A stretch of DNA of 64,000 bases from an uncultured Blautia sp. (lineage in GTDB: Bacteria; Bacillota; Clostridia; Lachnospirales; Lachnospiraceae). The stretch spans positions 62,001-126,000 of the forward strand of contig CALBGI010000068.1 in the NCBI GenBank assembly GCA_937893675.1. Reading direction: 5' to 3'. Position 1 is the first letter of the stretch. Each line of letters begins with the position of its first letter. This document shows positions 25,547 through 34,289 of this stretch, piece by piece. Below the pieces are notes generated by a model. It saw only the letters and a program-made list of their open reading frames with translations. It searched no databases and was not told where the DNA came from. The translations under genes and the position numbers were made by a program.

Positions 25547-25575
25547 ATTATACCATATCCCCTGCAAAATGACAG
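25547..25575 (-). promoter_or_regulatory. Promoter of sfsA-mutY operon
   Basis: On the minus strand CTGTCA (25570-25575) and TATAAT (25547-25552) are separated by 17 bases. Its -35 sits back to back with the -35 of the divergent HAD promoter. Confidence 0.6.
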
Positions 25576-25604
25576 TTGATTTTTTGTTGTTTCTTCGCTA
25601 GAAT
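25576..25604 (+). promoter_or_regulatory. Promoter of the HAD hydrolase gene
   Basis: TTGATT (25576-25581) and TAGAAT (25599-25604) are separated by 17 bases. It is directly adjacent to the divergent sfsA promoter. Confidence 0.6.
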
Positions 25605-25669
25605 ATTACTACTAATGTTTATATTTCCGGAATGCAACATTCTTTATCCGGATTTAAGAAAGGAAGATT

Positions 25670-26290
25670 ATGGACAGTATCATTTTTGATGTGGACGGCA
25701 CCATGTGGGATTCCACAGACATTGTGGCCCGTTCCTGGAACGAATATCTTCAGAACAATACCTCTGTGGAAGCGTGTCTCACGGCAAAACAGCTGAAACG
25801 TCTTTTTGGCAGGCTCCTGCCGGACATTGCCGCAGCGCTGTTTCCTTCCCTTCCCAAAGAGGAACAGCTCCGCCTGATCGACGGCTGCTGTCAGGCAGAG
25901 CACGAAGCACTTCTCAGGGAATGCGCGCCTCTCTATCCCCGCCTTGAAGAAACCCTGGACATTTTGAGCAGGCGGTTTCCGCTGTTCATTGTGAGCAACT
26001 GTCAGGCCGGCTATATCGAGGTTTTTCTTCAAGCGACCGGATTTTCCAAATATTTCAAAGGGCATCTGTGCCCCGGCGACACCGGCAACGCCAAAGCGGA
26101 GAATATCCTGCAGATCATCCGGGATTTTTCGCTCCGGCAGCCCGTGTACGTAGGCGACACCCTCGGGGATGCCGCTGCCTGTCAGGAGGCAGATGTCCCC
26201 TTTATCTTCGCATCCTATGGCTTCGGGGATGTAAAAAATCCCTGGAAGAGCATTTCCTGCCCCATGGAGCTTACGGATATCTGCAAATAG
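25670..26290 (+). CDS. HAD-superfamily hydrolase
   Basis: A 206-residue haloacid-dehalogenase-type phosphatase. It has motif I FDVDGTMWDS at the N-terminus, motif II IVSNCQ near residue 107, a lysine in GNAKAEN and motif IV VYVGDTLGDAAAC. A helical cap lies between motifs I and II, resembling phosphoglycolate phosphatase/beta-phosphoglucomutase relatives. The substrate is unknown. AAAGGAAG lies about 8 bases before the ATG. The gene stands alone between its own promoter and a strong terminator. Confidence 0.88.
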   Translation: MDSIIFDVDGTMWDSTDIVARSWNEYLQNNTSVEACLTAKQLKRLFGRLLPDIAAALFPSLPKEEQLRLIDGCCQAEHEALLRECAPLYPRLEETLDILSRRFPLFIVSNCQAGYIEVFLQATGFSKYFKGHLCPGDTGNAKAENILQIIRDFSLRQPVYVGDTLGDAAACQEADVPFIFASYGFGDVKNPWKSISCPMELTDICK

Positions 26291-26301
26291 ATCTGTCTCG
26301 C

Positions 26302-26337
26302 AAAAAAGCCTTTGCATCTTCCTGCAAAGGCTTTTTT
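26302..26337. terminator. Bidirectional terminator after the HAD gene
   Basis: A perfect 15-bp stem (26302-26316 with 26323-26337) has a 6-base loop. It begins with six A and ends with six T, serving the HAD gene and the converging small membrane-protein gene. Confidence 0.93.
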
Positions 26338-26346
26338 GATGTCATA

Positions 26347-26643
26347 TTACTTAATCTTGCATTTCTTCTGAATATAGATGATCAGAACTGCGAAGATAAG
26401 AACGATCACCACCATGTAGATGATCTTCGCCGCAAATGTCTTGGTAATACAGTCGATCGCGGTCGCAATTCCCACCAGAACAAGGGCAATTCCGCTGGCA
26501 CGCTCCATTTTCTTTTCATCAAAGCGTTTCTTGCGTTCCTGGCTGTTTCCCCCGCCCATGAAAACACTTCCGTGCCCGGTGAGCATCATCACTCCGGCAA
26601 TCAAAGAGCCTGCGATAATAAACAAATTCAAAGCATCCATCAT
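26347..26643 (-). CDS. Small membrane protein of unknown function
   Basis: The 98-residue protein has a hydrophobic N-terminal segment (residues 4-22) and a charged central stretch with a glycine run and ERKKRFDEKKMER. Two C-terminal hydrophobic segments lie near 50-68 and 72-92. I do not recognise the family. AGGAG lies about 10 bases before an ATG-ATG pair, so the start is set there. It follows the L,D-transpeptidase gene closely and probably shares its transcript. Confidence 0.7.
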   Translation of the reverse strand: MMDALNLFIIAGSLIAGVMMLTGHGSVFMGGGNSQERKKRFDEKKMERASGIALVLVGIATAIDCITKTFAAKIIYMVVIVLIFAVLIIYIQKKCKIK

Positions 26644-26672
26644 TTTTTTAAGTCTCCTATTGTGCCTATATT

Positions 26673-28235
26673 CTAGTAAAAACATACAATCGGCACATCA
26701 TACTGAATAATGCTGTACAATGTTGCCGCATTGGACGGCGGCATATTGATACAGCCGTGAGAGCCGCCATAAAGGTATCGGTCTCCTCCAAAATAAGGCT
26801 GCCAGTCCGCATCATGGAAGCCTATGCCTCCGTTAAACGGCATCCAGTACTGAACCGGCGTCTCGTATTCATACCCGCCATCCGGTCCAACGCCTCCGCG
26901 AAGAACGGAAGGACTGGATTTGGAATACAGCTTAAATATTCCGGGAGGTGTCTCTCTGTCCGGATCTCCTGCCAGTCCGGATACGATCTCACTGTCAAAA
27001 ATAATATATCCGTCCTGATAGTAGTACATATGCTGCGTCCCCATATCCACCTCGATATAGGTGCTTCCGATGTCATTGTAGCCGTGTGCATTGGCACGCA
27101 TTTCGTAAACCGGCTCTCTCGTCGTCTGCACGCCATTCTGGATATCCTGCAAAAGCTGCGCAGCCTCACCTGCCTGGTCAATCTTCCATCCATAGGCGCT
27201 TCCATACACATAAACCGTACGCCCATTGGTTGTATAAAACTCCCGGGTAGTTCCGACGGTATCGTGATCCGCAGCAAGCTGCGCCACATAATCCGCAATG
27301 TGCTGCTGAAAAGCATCCGAATCCTGAAGCAGTCTGCCCTTTTCATCAAACTGCAGCCAGTCCTTGATCGTGCTTCCGTCCAGTGTGACGGTCTGCTCTC
27401 CGAAGGTATAGGTAATGTTGGCCTTGGTAAAATTATTGTAAGCCATTACGGTATCCTGAAGCTCCGGATCCGTGCTCACCACTGCCGCCTTGTTGTAGGC
27501 ATCCGGATTCGCCGCAAAGTCCACGGAAGGAAGGCTGGATGATATCGCCTCCTCCAGAATGCGATACGCCTGCTTTACATTCAGCTGACTTCCTTCTGTC
27601 TCAGGCATAATGACAAACTCTGTGTTGTTAAACGCCACATAGGCATCCTCCGGTGCAATCTGGTTGGCTTCCTGCGCACAGTCCAGGGTTTTGATCTTAT
27701 TCTGCAGCAGGGACTTGTCAAAGGCCACATTCTGCGCTGCAGTGTACTCGGTCTTTCCGAAGAGCCCGGTCACCCACTCATAAGGTTTTTGCTGTTTCAG
27801 CAGGTTCAAAACCTCTCCGTTGGACAGATAATGATAGCCGATCTCATTTCCCGCAATGCTCTGGGGCTGAAGATTTCTGGATGCCACCTGGATGCTGTAA
27901 TTTCCCACCTGCTGGGCAATGCTCTGCTCTGCCTCATAAGCTGTTTTTCCGGAGCAGTCGATCCCGTTGATGCTGGTACCCGGGAAAAAATGATAGGAAT
28001 AATAGTAAGAAATACCGGCATAAGACGTCACAGCCAGCGCTGCCAGCAGAGCGACGGTCATTCCCGTAACCTTAATCCCTTTATGTTTCTTTTTCGGTAC
28101 CGGATCCAGCGGCTTCACAAATTCCTCATCATCCATGGCAACATACGCGATCTTTCCTGGACGAGCTGATTTTTTTTGCGGAACCTGTCCTCTCTCCGAA
28201 ATCTGTAATTCTTCTTTTTTCTTTTCGCTGTTCAT
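26673..28235 (-). CDS. L,D-transpeptidase with N-terminal membrane anchor
   Basis: A 520-residue cell-wall cross-linking enzyme. It has a charged cytoplasmic N-terminus (about 1-52), one membrane segment (VTGMTVALLAALAVTSYAGI) and a long extracytoplasmic part resembling the PG_binding_4 domain. The C-terminal YkuD domain has GIGFHDA and the catalytic SHGCINMP. Such enzymes form 3-3 links in peptidoglycan or attach proteins to it. Confidence 0.93.
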   Translation of the reverse strand: MNSEKKKEELQISERGQVPQKKSARPGKIAYVAMDDEEFVKPLDPVPKKKHKGIKVTGMTVALLAALAVTSYAGISYYYSYHFFPGTSINGIDCSGKTAYEAEQSIAQQVGNYSIQVASRNLQPQSIAGNEIGYHYLSNGEVLNLLKQQKPYEWVTGLFGKTEYTAAQNVAFDKSLLQNKIKTLDCAQEANQIAPEDAYVAFNNTEFVIMPETEGSQLNVKQAYRILEEAISSSLPSVDFAANPDAYNKAAVVSTDPELQDTVMAYNNFTKANITYTFGEQTVTLDGSTIKDWLQFDEKGRLLQDSDAFQQHIADYVAQLAADHDTVGTTREFYTTNGRTVYVYGSAYGWKIDQAGEAAQLLQDIQNGVQTTREPVYEMRANAHGYNDIGSTYIEVDMGTQHMYYYQDGYIIFDSEIVSGLAGDPDRETPPGIFKLYSKSSPSVLRGGVGPDGGYEYETPVQYWMPFNGGIGFHDADWQPYFGGDRYLYGGSHGCINMPPSNAATLYSIIQYDVPIVCFY

Positions 28236-28432
28236 CTACAATCTCCTCGACATAACACGCGCAAAAAACTCTATAGCTCCTCTATTATAACATAATTCTC
28301 CAATTTTGCACCTATTATTGTATTTTTTTAAAAAGTTTAATACTTTTGTTACAGATAGCAGCTTCTCTTTTCTTGTTATTGTATCCGCGGGTATTTTTTT
28401 TATCCGACAGAACCGCTGCCTATTTGTAGAAG

Positions 28433-28487
28433 AAAAACAGAGCTGTTGCCAGATCCCGCTCTCTCGCGGATCCGACAACAGCTCTGT
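28433..28487 (-). terminator. Terminator of gpmI
   Basis: ACAGAGCTGTTG (28437-28448) pairs with CAACAGCTCTGT (28476-28487), with a further inner stem GATCC/GGATC. The minus strand continues with a T run (28433-28437). The rest of 28236-28432 holds no recognisable gene and should contain the promoter of the transpeptidase gene. Confidence 0.88.
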
Positions 28488-28501
28488 CTTATGATTCAAA
28501 A

Positions 28502-30043
28502 TTATTTTTTCTGAAGAAGAGATTTTCCGGTCATTTCCTCCGGCTGCTCCATTCCCATCAGCTCGATGAGCGTCGGGATGATATCTGCAAGGCATCCGCC
28601 CTCACGAAGTGTATATGCAGGATCTGCGTTCACCAGGATGAACGGCACCGGATTCGTTGTATGCGCTGTAAAAGGCTCGCCGGTCTCATAATCCATAAGC
28701 TGCTCTGCATTTCCGTGGTCTGCGCAGATAAACATCTGTCCGTCAACCTCTTTAATGGCTTCCACCGCTCTTCCGACGCAGGCGTCTACTGCTTCCACTG
28801 CCTGGATCGCTGCGTTTTCCACGCCGGTATGTCCAACCATATCCGGGTTTGCAAAATTAATGATGATCACATCATATTTGTCGGATTTGATTGCTTCCAC
28901 CAGTTTGTCACAGACAGCGGGCGCGCTCATCTCCGGCTGAAGGTCGTAGGTCGCAACCTTGGGGGATTTTACCAGGATCCTGTCCTCCCCTTTGTTCGGT
29001 TCCTCCACGCCGCCGTTGAAGAAGAAGGTCACATGTGCATACTTCTCGGTCTCCGCGATGCGGGCCTGGGTCATATGATGCGCTGCCAGATATTCGCCAA
29101 AGGTATTGTGGAGCTGCACCTTGTGGAAAGCAACCAGCTTATTGCCAATGGTGTCATCATAATCCGTAAAGCACACAAAGGTAAGATCCTTTCTTTCGCC
29201 TCTGTCAAAGCCCTGGAATGCATCGTCACAGAAAGCTCTTGTGATCTCGCGTGCGCGGTCCGGACGGAAGTTGAAGAATACAACAGAGTCCTTATCCGAA
29301 ACCACTGCCACCGGCTTACCGTCTTTCTCAACTACTGTTGGGAGCACAAATTCATCGGTCTTGTCGTTATCATAGGAATCCTGCACTGCCTGCGCCGCGT
29401 CTTCCGCCTTAACGCCCTCGCCCTTTGTGAGCGCCTTGTAAGCCAGCTCTACACGATCCCAGCGATTGTCGCGGTCCATTGCGTAATAACGTCCGGAAAT
29501 CACGCCGATCTCACCCACGCCGATTTCCTCCATCTTCGCCTGCAGTGCTTCAATATAGCTCTTTCCGGATGCCGGCGGAGTATCGCGTCCGTCCAGGAAG
29601 CAGTGTACATAAACCTTCTTCAGGCCTTCACGCTTTGCCATCTCCAGAAGTCCGTAGAGATGTGTATTGTGGCTGTGCACACCGCCGTCAGACAGAAGTC
29701 CCATAAAATGAATTGCAGAATCGTTGTCGCGGGCATTCTTCATCGCCGCCAACAGCGCTTCGTTCTTGAAAAAGTCTCCATCCTCGATTTCCTTGGTGAT
29801 TCTGGTCAGTTCCTGGTATACGATACGGCCTGCTCCCATGTTCAGATGTCCAACCTCAGAGTTGCCCATCTGTCCGTCCGGAAGACCTACCGCAAGTCCG
29901 CTGGCATAGCCCTTTACAAAAGGACACTCTGCCATCAGGCTGTCCATAACCGGGGTCTTTGCCTCGTAAACCGCATTATTTTCTTTTTTTTCGTTCAGGC
30001 CGTAACCATCAAGGATCATTAAAACCGTTGGTTTCTTGCTCAT
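28502..30043 (-). CDS. gpmI: 2,3-bisphosphoglycerate-independent phosphoglycerate mutase
   Basis: A 513-residue manganese enzyme of glycolysis, full length. It has the N-terminal metal site MILDGYGLNE, the phosphoserine loop MGNSEVGHLNMGAGR, HCFLDGRDTPP and the second metal cluster NFANPDMVGHTG and ADHGNAEQL. It interconverts 3- and 2-phosphoglycerate in the cytosol. It has its own promoter and terminator, so it is a single-gene unit here. Confidence 0.98.
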   Translation of the reverse strand: MSKKPTVLMILDGYGLNEKKENNAVYEAKTPVMDSLMAECPFVKGYASGLAVGLPDGQMGNSEVGHLNMGAGRIVYQELTRITKEIEDGDFFKNEALLAAMKNARDNDSAIHFMGLLSDGGVHSHNTHLYGLLEMAKREGLKKVYVHCFLDGRDTPPASGKSYIEALQAKMEEIGVGEIGVISGRYYAMDRDNRWDRVELAYKALTKGEGVKAEDAAQAVQDSYDNDKTDEFVLPTVVEKDGKPVAVVSDKDSVVFFNFRPDRAREITRAFCDDAFQGFDRGERKDLTFVCFTDYDDTIGNKLVAFHKVQLHNTFGEYLAAHHMTQARIAETEKYAHVTFFFNGGVEEPNKGEDRILVKSPKVATYDLQPEMSAPAVCDKLVEAIKSDKYDVIIINFANPDMVGHTGVENAAIQAVEAVDACVGRAVEAIKEVDGQMFICADHGNAEQLMDYETGEPFTAHTTNPVPFILVNADPAYTLREGGCLADIIPTLIELMGMEQPEEMTGKSLLQKK

Positions 30044-30092
30044 AGTGTTCTCCTTTTATATACAAGGTATTTCGTTAAATTTTTCCTACTCT

Positions 30093-30123
30093 ATTATAGT
30101 ATCAAAAATCCAAAATTTTTCAA
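30093..30123 (-). promoter_or_regulatory. Promoter of gpmI
   Basis: On the minus strand TATAAT (30093-30098) lies about 50 bases before the gpmI ATG. TTGAAA (30118-30123) is 19 bases further up, slightly long spacing. Confidence 0.5.
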
Positions 30124-31421
30124 TTCATTTTTTCATATACACGCAGCATGCTGGAAATATTCCGGACAAACGCCTTGTTTTTCAGCTCTTCCATGGCTTT
30201 GAGGAACGCTCCCTCACGAACCTTTCCGGTGATCACCACGATCTCCGCGCAGTCCTCATTTTTTCTGGCTTTCTGGATCATCTGCGCCACGCTCACCTGG
30301 TATTTGGCAAATACGGCCGTCATTTCCGCCAGAACGCCGCAGCGGTCATCCACCTGAAGGCGCAGGAAATAGCGGTTATGGGTATCCTCCATTTTTTTCA
30401 CCGGAAGATCCTTGTAGCAGGTACATCCGATCCGGGAAGTACATCCCGCCTGAATGTTTCGCACGATATCAAAAATATCACCCACAACAGCACTTGCCGT
30501 GGGAAGTTCTCCTGCTCCTCTTCCAAAGAACATGGCATCCTCTACTGCATCGCCGTGTACAAATACCGCATTGTAGGAATCGTTCACAGCTGCCAGCGGA
30601 TGGCTGCTGGGAATCAGCATAGGGCATACGTAAGCCTCAATGCCGTCGCTTACATTTCTGGCAACACCGAGAAGCTTGATGTCGCAGCCCATCTCCCGGG
30701 CACAGCGGATATCCTTTGAGGTGATCTTTGTAATTCCCTCCGTATACACATCGTCAAAAACCACTCTGGAGTTAAACGCTGCGGAAGCAAGGATTGCGAT
30801 TTTGCGCCCTGCATCCAGACCTTCGATGTCAGCTGTGGGATCTGCCTCCGCATAGCCAAGCCGGGTTGCCTCTGCAAGCGCATCGGAAAATTCCATTCCC
30901 TCCTGAGACATTTTTGTGAGGATAAAATTGGTGGTTCCATTGACGATCCCCATGACCTCTGTCATATGATTTCCCGCAAGACACTGCTTCAGCGGACGGA
31001 TGATGGGAATGCCGCCTGCAACTGCCGCCTCGAACAAAAAGTCCACCTTCGCCTCCTGCGCTGCGTCCAGGAGCTCTTTGCCCTTTACCGCGATCAGGTC
31101 CTTGTTCGCTGTCACTACATGAAGGCCTGCGTGAAGCGCTTCCAGAATGTATGTATGTGCCGGCTCAATCCCGCCCATCAGCTCAATTACAATATCTATG
31201 GAAGAATCCTCCAGGATATCCTCCCAGCGGTTGGTAAGTATGGAAGCATCCTCCACCTTTTCCTTTGCTTTTTCTATATTTCTCACAAGAATCCGGCTGA
31301 TCTTCACCTTACAGCCAATCTTTGCAGTCATCTCTGCCTCTTGGTTCTTCAACACCTTGTACACGCCTGTGCCAACGGTTCCAAGTCCCAGAAGCGCCGC
31401 ATGAATCACTCTTTCTCCCAT
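30120..31421 (-). CDS. hom: Homoserine dehydrogenase
   Basis: A 433-residue enzyme of the aspartate-family amino acid pathway. It has the Rossmann motif GLGTVGTGVYKVL, the catalytic region GIVNGTTNFIL and YAEADPTADIEGLDAGRK, and a C-terminal ACT domain (about residues 350-430, beginning YFLRLQVDDRCGVLAEMT) that allows threonine feedback control. GGAG lies 9 bases before the ATG. No thrB/thrC neighbours are in the window. Confidence 0.97.
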   Translation of the reverse strand: MGERVIHAALLGLGTVGTGVYKVLKNQEAEMTAKIGCKVKISRILVRNIEKAKEKVEDASILTNRWEDILEDSSIDIVIELMGGIEPAHTYILEALHAGLHVVTANKDLIAVKGKELLDAAQEAKVDFLFEAAVAGGIPIIRPLKQCLAGNHMTEVMGIVNGTTNFILTKMSQEGMEFSDALAEATRLGYAEADPTADIEGLDAGRKIAILASAAFNSRVVFDDVYTEGITKITSKDIRCAREMGCDIKLLGVARNVSDGIEAYVCPMLIPSSHPLAAVNDSYNAVFVHGDAVEDAMFFGRGAGELPTASAVVGDIFDIVRNIQAGCTSRIGCTCYKDLPVKKMEDTHNRYFLRLQVDDRCGVLAEMTAVFAKYQVSVAQMIQKARKNEDCAEIVVITGKVREGAFLKAMEELKNKAFVRNISSMLRVYEKMN

Positions 31422-31454
31422 CCGGCCAATCTCCTTTCCATCGTGTTGCTTCTA

Positions 31455-31483
31455 ATACTATGGCACAAACTGTATTTTGTCAA
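31455..31483 (-). promoter_or_regulatory. Promoter of hom
   Basis: The minus strand has a perfect TTGACA (31478-31483), 17 bases, then TAGTAT (31455-31460), about 35 bases before the ATG. Confidence 0.75.
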
Positions 31484-31500
31484 GAACAGACCCAAAATCG

Positions 31501-31731
31501 TTAATTTTTTGACTCTTCATAACGCTCAATTTTTTTCTGAAGATAAAGAATATAGTGGATGCATACACATACAAAGCAAGGAAGCAGAATCGAAAAGCCG
31601 CCTGCCGCCAAAAGATATATCCACAGTTCCTCTTTTCCCTGCGGAGCCCCCGCCACCAGACAGTAGAAAAGACAGCCGGAGAAAAAAAGAGTCGCTGCAG
31701 CGGACAGCAGGTATTTCCATATATGTTTCAT
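31501..31731 (-). CDS. Small two-helix membrane protein
   Basis: The 76-residue protein has two hydrophobic segments (about residues 7-26 and 37-63, the second Cys-rich: PCFVCVCIHYIL) and a charged Lys/Glu tail. I do not recognise the family. GGAGGG lies 7 bases before the ATG. It is divergent from a small XRE regulator, and a palindrome covers its probable -10 region, so the pair may form a regulated unit. Confidence 0.65.
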   Translation of the reverse strand: MKHIWKYLLSAAATLFFSGCLFYCLVAGAPQGKEELWIYLLAAGGFSILLPCFVCVCIHYILYLQKKIERYEESKN

Positions 31732-31747
31732 AGTCCATCCCTCCAGT

Positions 31748-31767
31748 AGTGTCCTTATAAAGACACT
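31748..31767. promoter_or_regulatory. Palindrome between the small membrane protein and the XRE regulator
   Basis: AGTGTC and GACACT flank an 8-base centre that itself contains the self-complementary TTATAA. The element lies 17 bases upstream of the membrane-protein ATG and overlaps its likely -10. It is a good candidate operator for the regulator encoded next to it. Confidence 0.5.
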
Positions 31768-31832
31768 GTTGCTGTAATGATTTTACCGCGATAATAGGTT
31801 TATATCAAGGAGATTTTGGACAGGATATTTTT

Positions 31833-32054
31833 ATGATAACATATGACAAACTGTGGGAGACCATGAAGAAGCGGGGGATCACGCAGTATGACCTCTACGA
31901 GCATTACCATATTTCCCGCTCTCTGCTGGATAAATTCCGCAAGAATCAGAATGTAGAACTATATACCCTTGACAGACTCTGTGATATCCTGGACTGTGAT
32001 TTCAGCGATTTGGTAACGCACATTCCGGATTCCAGATCTGAAGAAGACAAATGA
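31833..32054 (+). CDS. Small XRE-type helix-turn-helix regulator
   Basis: The 73-residue protein is nearly all one Cro/C1-type DNA-binding domain (MKKRGITQYDLYEHYHISRSLLDKF, then YTLDRLCDILDCDFSDLV), like the compact HTH_26 regulators. There is no effector domain. AAGGAG lies about 20 bases before the ATG, which is wide; no better in-frame start is visible. A branched terminator follows. Confidence 0.85.
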   Translation: MITYDKLWETMKKRGITQYDLYEHYHISRSLLDKFRKNQNVELYTLDRLCDILDCDFSDLVTHIPDSRSEEDK

Positions 32055-32103
32055 AGCCATTTTTTGTATACTTTTTCAGAACGTTCTGTACTTTCCTGTC
32101 AGC

Positions 32104-32175
32104 AAAAAGGGGCCCTGCAAAAATGCCCGGTGGACAAATCCACCAGAAGCATCCCTCTGCAGGGTCCCCATTTTT
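32104..32175. terminator. Branched bidirectional terminator
   Basis: An outer stem (32104-32119 with 32158-32175, one bulged base) encloses a second hairpin GGTGGA/TCCACC near 32129-32144. A run on the left and T run on the right serve the XRE gene and the converging polysaccharide gene, whose stop lies inside it. Confidence 0.85.
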
Positions 32176-34243
32176 AATTCTCTTCCTTTGTAACCGCTTC
32201 ATCCAGAAGCTTTTCATACACACGGCTGTTTAGCTCCTGCTGCGCATTGGCGGGATGATAGGTTGGCACGATCTCCTCCACCATACGGCTGATGTTCCCG
32301 GCATTGTTATAGCTCGCACGGGCCAGCTCTTCAAGCTGTCCCAAAAATTTCTCCACATCGAAGGGAATGGGTTTTCCTATGTGGATCAGTTTGTTTGCTG
32401 TCTTTCCAAGTCCCTCCTCCGCCATGAGCTTTTCCTCGTACAGCTTCTCACCGGGGCGGAGACCCGTGTAAACGATCTTGATATCCACATCCGGTTTATA
32501 CCCGGAAAGCTTGATCAGATTGCGCGCCAGTGTATCAATCTTCACCGGAGCTCCCATATCCAGGACAAAAATTTCACCGCCCTTGGCGTAGCTGCCCGCC
32601 TGAAGCACCAGGCTCACCGCCTCCGGTATCGTCATAAAATACCGGATGATATCGGGATGGGTCACCGTCACCGGTCCTCCGCTCTGAATCTGCTTGCGGA
32701 ACAGGGGAATTACGGAACCGTTGCTTCCCAGAACGTTTCCGAAGCGTACTGCCACATACTCCGTGCGCCCTGCGGCTACGGGCATGTGCGGTGCCTCTCC
32801 GGACATTTCATCATCCTCAAAATGTGCGTTCAAAAACGGCAGAAGTTCAAATCTTCCCTCTCTGCAGATCATATCCATGGACTGGATCACCATTTCACAC
32901 ATTCTCTTGCTGGCACCCATAATATTCGTGGGATTTACCGCCTTGTCCGTACTGATGAGCACAAATCTCCTGCACCCGTACTCCATGGCGGCACGGGCCG
33001 TCTTGTAGGTACCCATCACATTATTCTTGACCGCCTCGCAGGGGCTTGCCTCCATGAGCGGCACATGCTTATGCGCCGCCGCATGATACACAATATCCGG
33101 ATGGTACGCAGCAAAGACATGGTTCACACGCTTGCTGTCCCGGACAGAGCCGATGAGAACGGTAAGCGAAAGCTTTGGAAAGGTTCTTTTCAGCTCCTGC
33201 TCGATCTCATAGGCATTGTTCTCATACACATCAAAAATGATCAGCCGCTTCGGCGCATGTCTGGCGATCTGCCGGCAAAGCTCACTTCCGATGGAGCCGC
33301 CTCCGCCGGTGACAAGGATCACTTTTCCGCTTACATAGTCAAAAATCTCCTCATTATTGACTGTGATCGGGTCTCTTCCAAGCAGGTCCTCCACTGCTAC
33401 GTCCTTCATCTGGCTGACGGAAACCTCTTCATTTACCAGCTGATAAATCCCCGGAAGGCTTTTCATTTCACAGCCCGTTTCCTTACAGATATTCAAGATA
33501 TCCCTCTTGTCCTCCGCGCTTGCCGTGGGAATCACAAAATAGATCTGGTCAATCCCGTATTTTACTGCATTGAGAAGAATATCATCCCTGCCTCCCACAA
33601 TGGGAACCCCATCAATATATCGGTTCCATTTATTGGGGTTGTCATCAATGATGCAGCAAATTTCCGCATTCACTTCCCGTCTGTGCAGGACCTCCTGCAG
33701 GATCATCTGTCCGGCCATTCCGGCCCCAATGAGCATCACCCGGTGTACCGCACCTCTGGAATCCGACTTCTGTTTGCGGCTCTTTTCCAGAAGATAAAAA
33801 CGATAGGAAAAACGAACGGCCACACAGGCTACAAACTGAAGGCTGATCCCAAAAATATAATAGGCGATAGGCATCCGCTCAAAAACAGCGGTGATGGCGA
33901 TGACATGGAAAATCCCGGTAATCGCAGAGGCAGACAGCACTCTCAGAATTTCGCTGAAGCCCGCAAAACGCCACATGCTGTTGTAGAGCCGCAGAGCCCA
34001 GAAGACCAGCAAACAGAATATCGTATAAATCGGCGCAAATTTTGCGTAGGACAACAGAAAATGTTCCGGAATGTGGGTGTAGGCGCAGTCAAACCGCACC
34101 CACAGAGCAAGAAAGAACGCCGCATTCACGGAAATCATATCATACACGCCAAGAAGCAGCGCGATCAGCTGCCAATGCTCCAAATGACACACCTTCAGGA
34201 TTTTCTGACGTATCTTGTGATATTTATTTGCAGATCCTTCCAT
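32174..34243 (-). CDS. Membrane NDP-sugar 4,6-dehydratase (CapD/FlaA1/PglF type)
   Basis: A 689-residue protein. Four membrane helices (about residues 22-140) are followed by a CoA-binding-like Rossmann domain (VMLIGAGMAGQMIL) and a catalytic SDR domain with VTGGGGSIGSELCRQI, HAAAHKHVPLME and STDKAVNPTNIMGASKR. It probably makes the 4-keto-6-deoxy UDP-sugar precursor of a surface glycan. About 30 extra residues (PFLNAHFEDDEMSGEAPHMP region) sit between the catalytic helix and the AVRFGNVLGS strand, which I do not recall in standard family members. It is 46 bases downstream of an LCP gene. Confidence 0.93.
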   Translation of the reverse strand: MEGSANKYHKIRQKILKVCHLEHWQLIALLLGVYDMISVNAAFFLALWVRFDCAYTHIPEHFLLSYAKFAPIYTIFCLLVFWALRLYNSMWRFAGFSEILRVLSASAITGIFHVIAITAVFERMPIAYYIFGISLQFVACVAVRFSYRFYLLEKSRKQKSDSRGAVHRVMLIGAGMAGQMILQEVLHRREVNAEICCIIDDNPNKWNRYIDGVPIVGGRDDILLNAVKYGIDQIYFVIPTASAEDKRDILNICKETGCEMKSLPGIYQLVNEEVSVSQMKDVAVEDLLGRDPITVNNEEIFDYVSGKVILVTGGGGSIGSELCRQIARHAPKRLIIFDVYENNAYEIEQELKRTFPKLSLTVLIGSVRDSKRVNHVFAAYHPDIVYHAAAHKHVPLMEASPCEAVKNNVMGTYKTARAAMEYGCRRFVLISTDKAVNPTNIMGASKRMCEMVIQSMDMICREGRFELLPFLNAHFEDDEMSGEAPHMPVAAGRTEYVAVRFGNVLGSNGSVIPLFRKQIQSGGPVTVTHPDIIRYFMTIPEAVSLVLQAGSYAKGGEIFVLDMGAPVKIDTLARNLIKLSGYKPDVDIKIVYTGLRPGEKLYEEKLMAEEGLGKTANKLIHIGKPIPFDVEKFLGQLEELARASYNNAGNISRMVEEIVPTYHPANAQQELNSRVYEKLLDEAVTKEEN

Positions 34244-34289
34244 CTTTGTTCCTCTTTTCTTCAGGTATCCTGCCCCAAGAACTTCTCTT

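Noticed and set aside
28661..30022. Plus-strand open frame of 453 codons opposite gpmI
   Set aside because: It mirrors a highly conserved enzyme gene, has a Cys/His-rich translation typical of antisense frames and no ribosome site.
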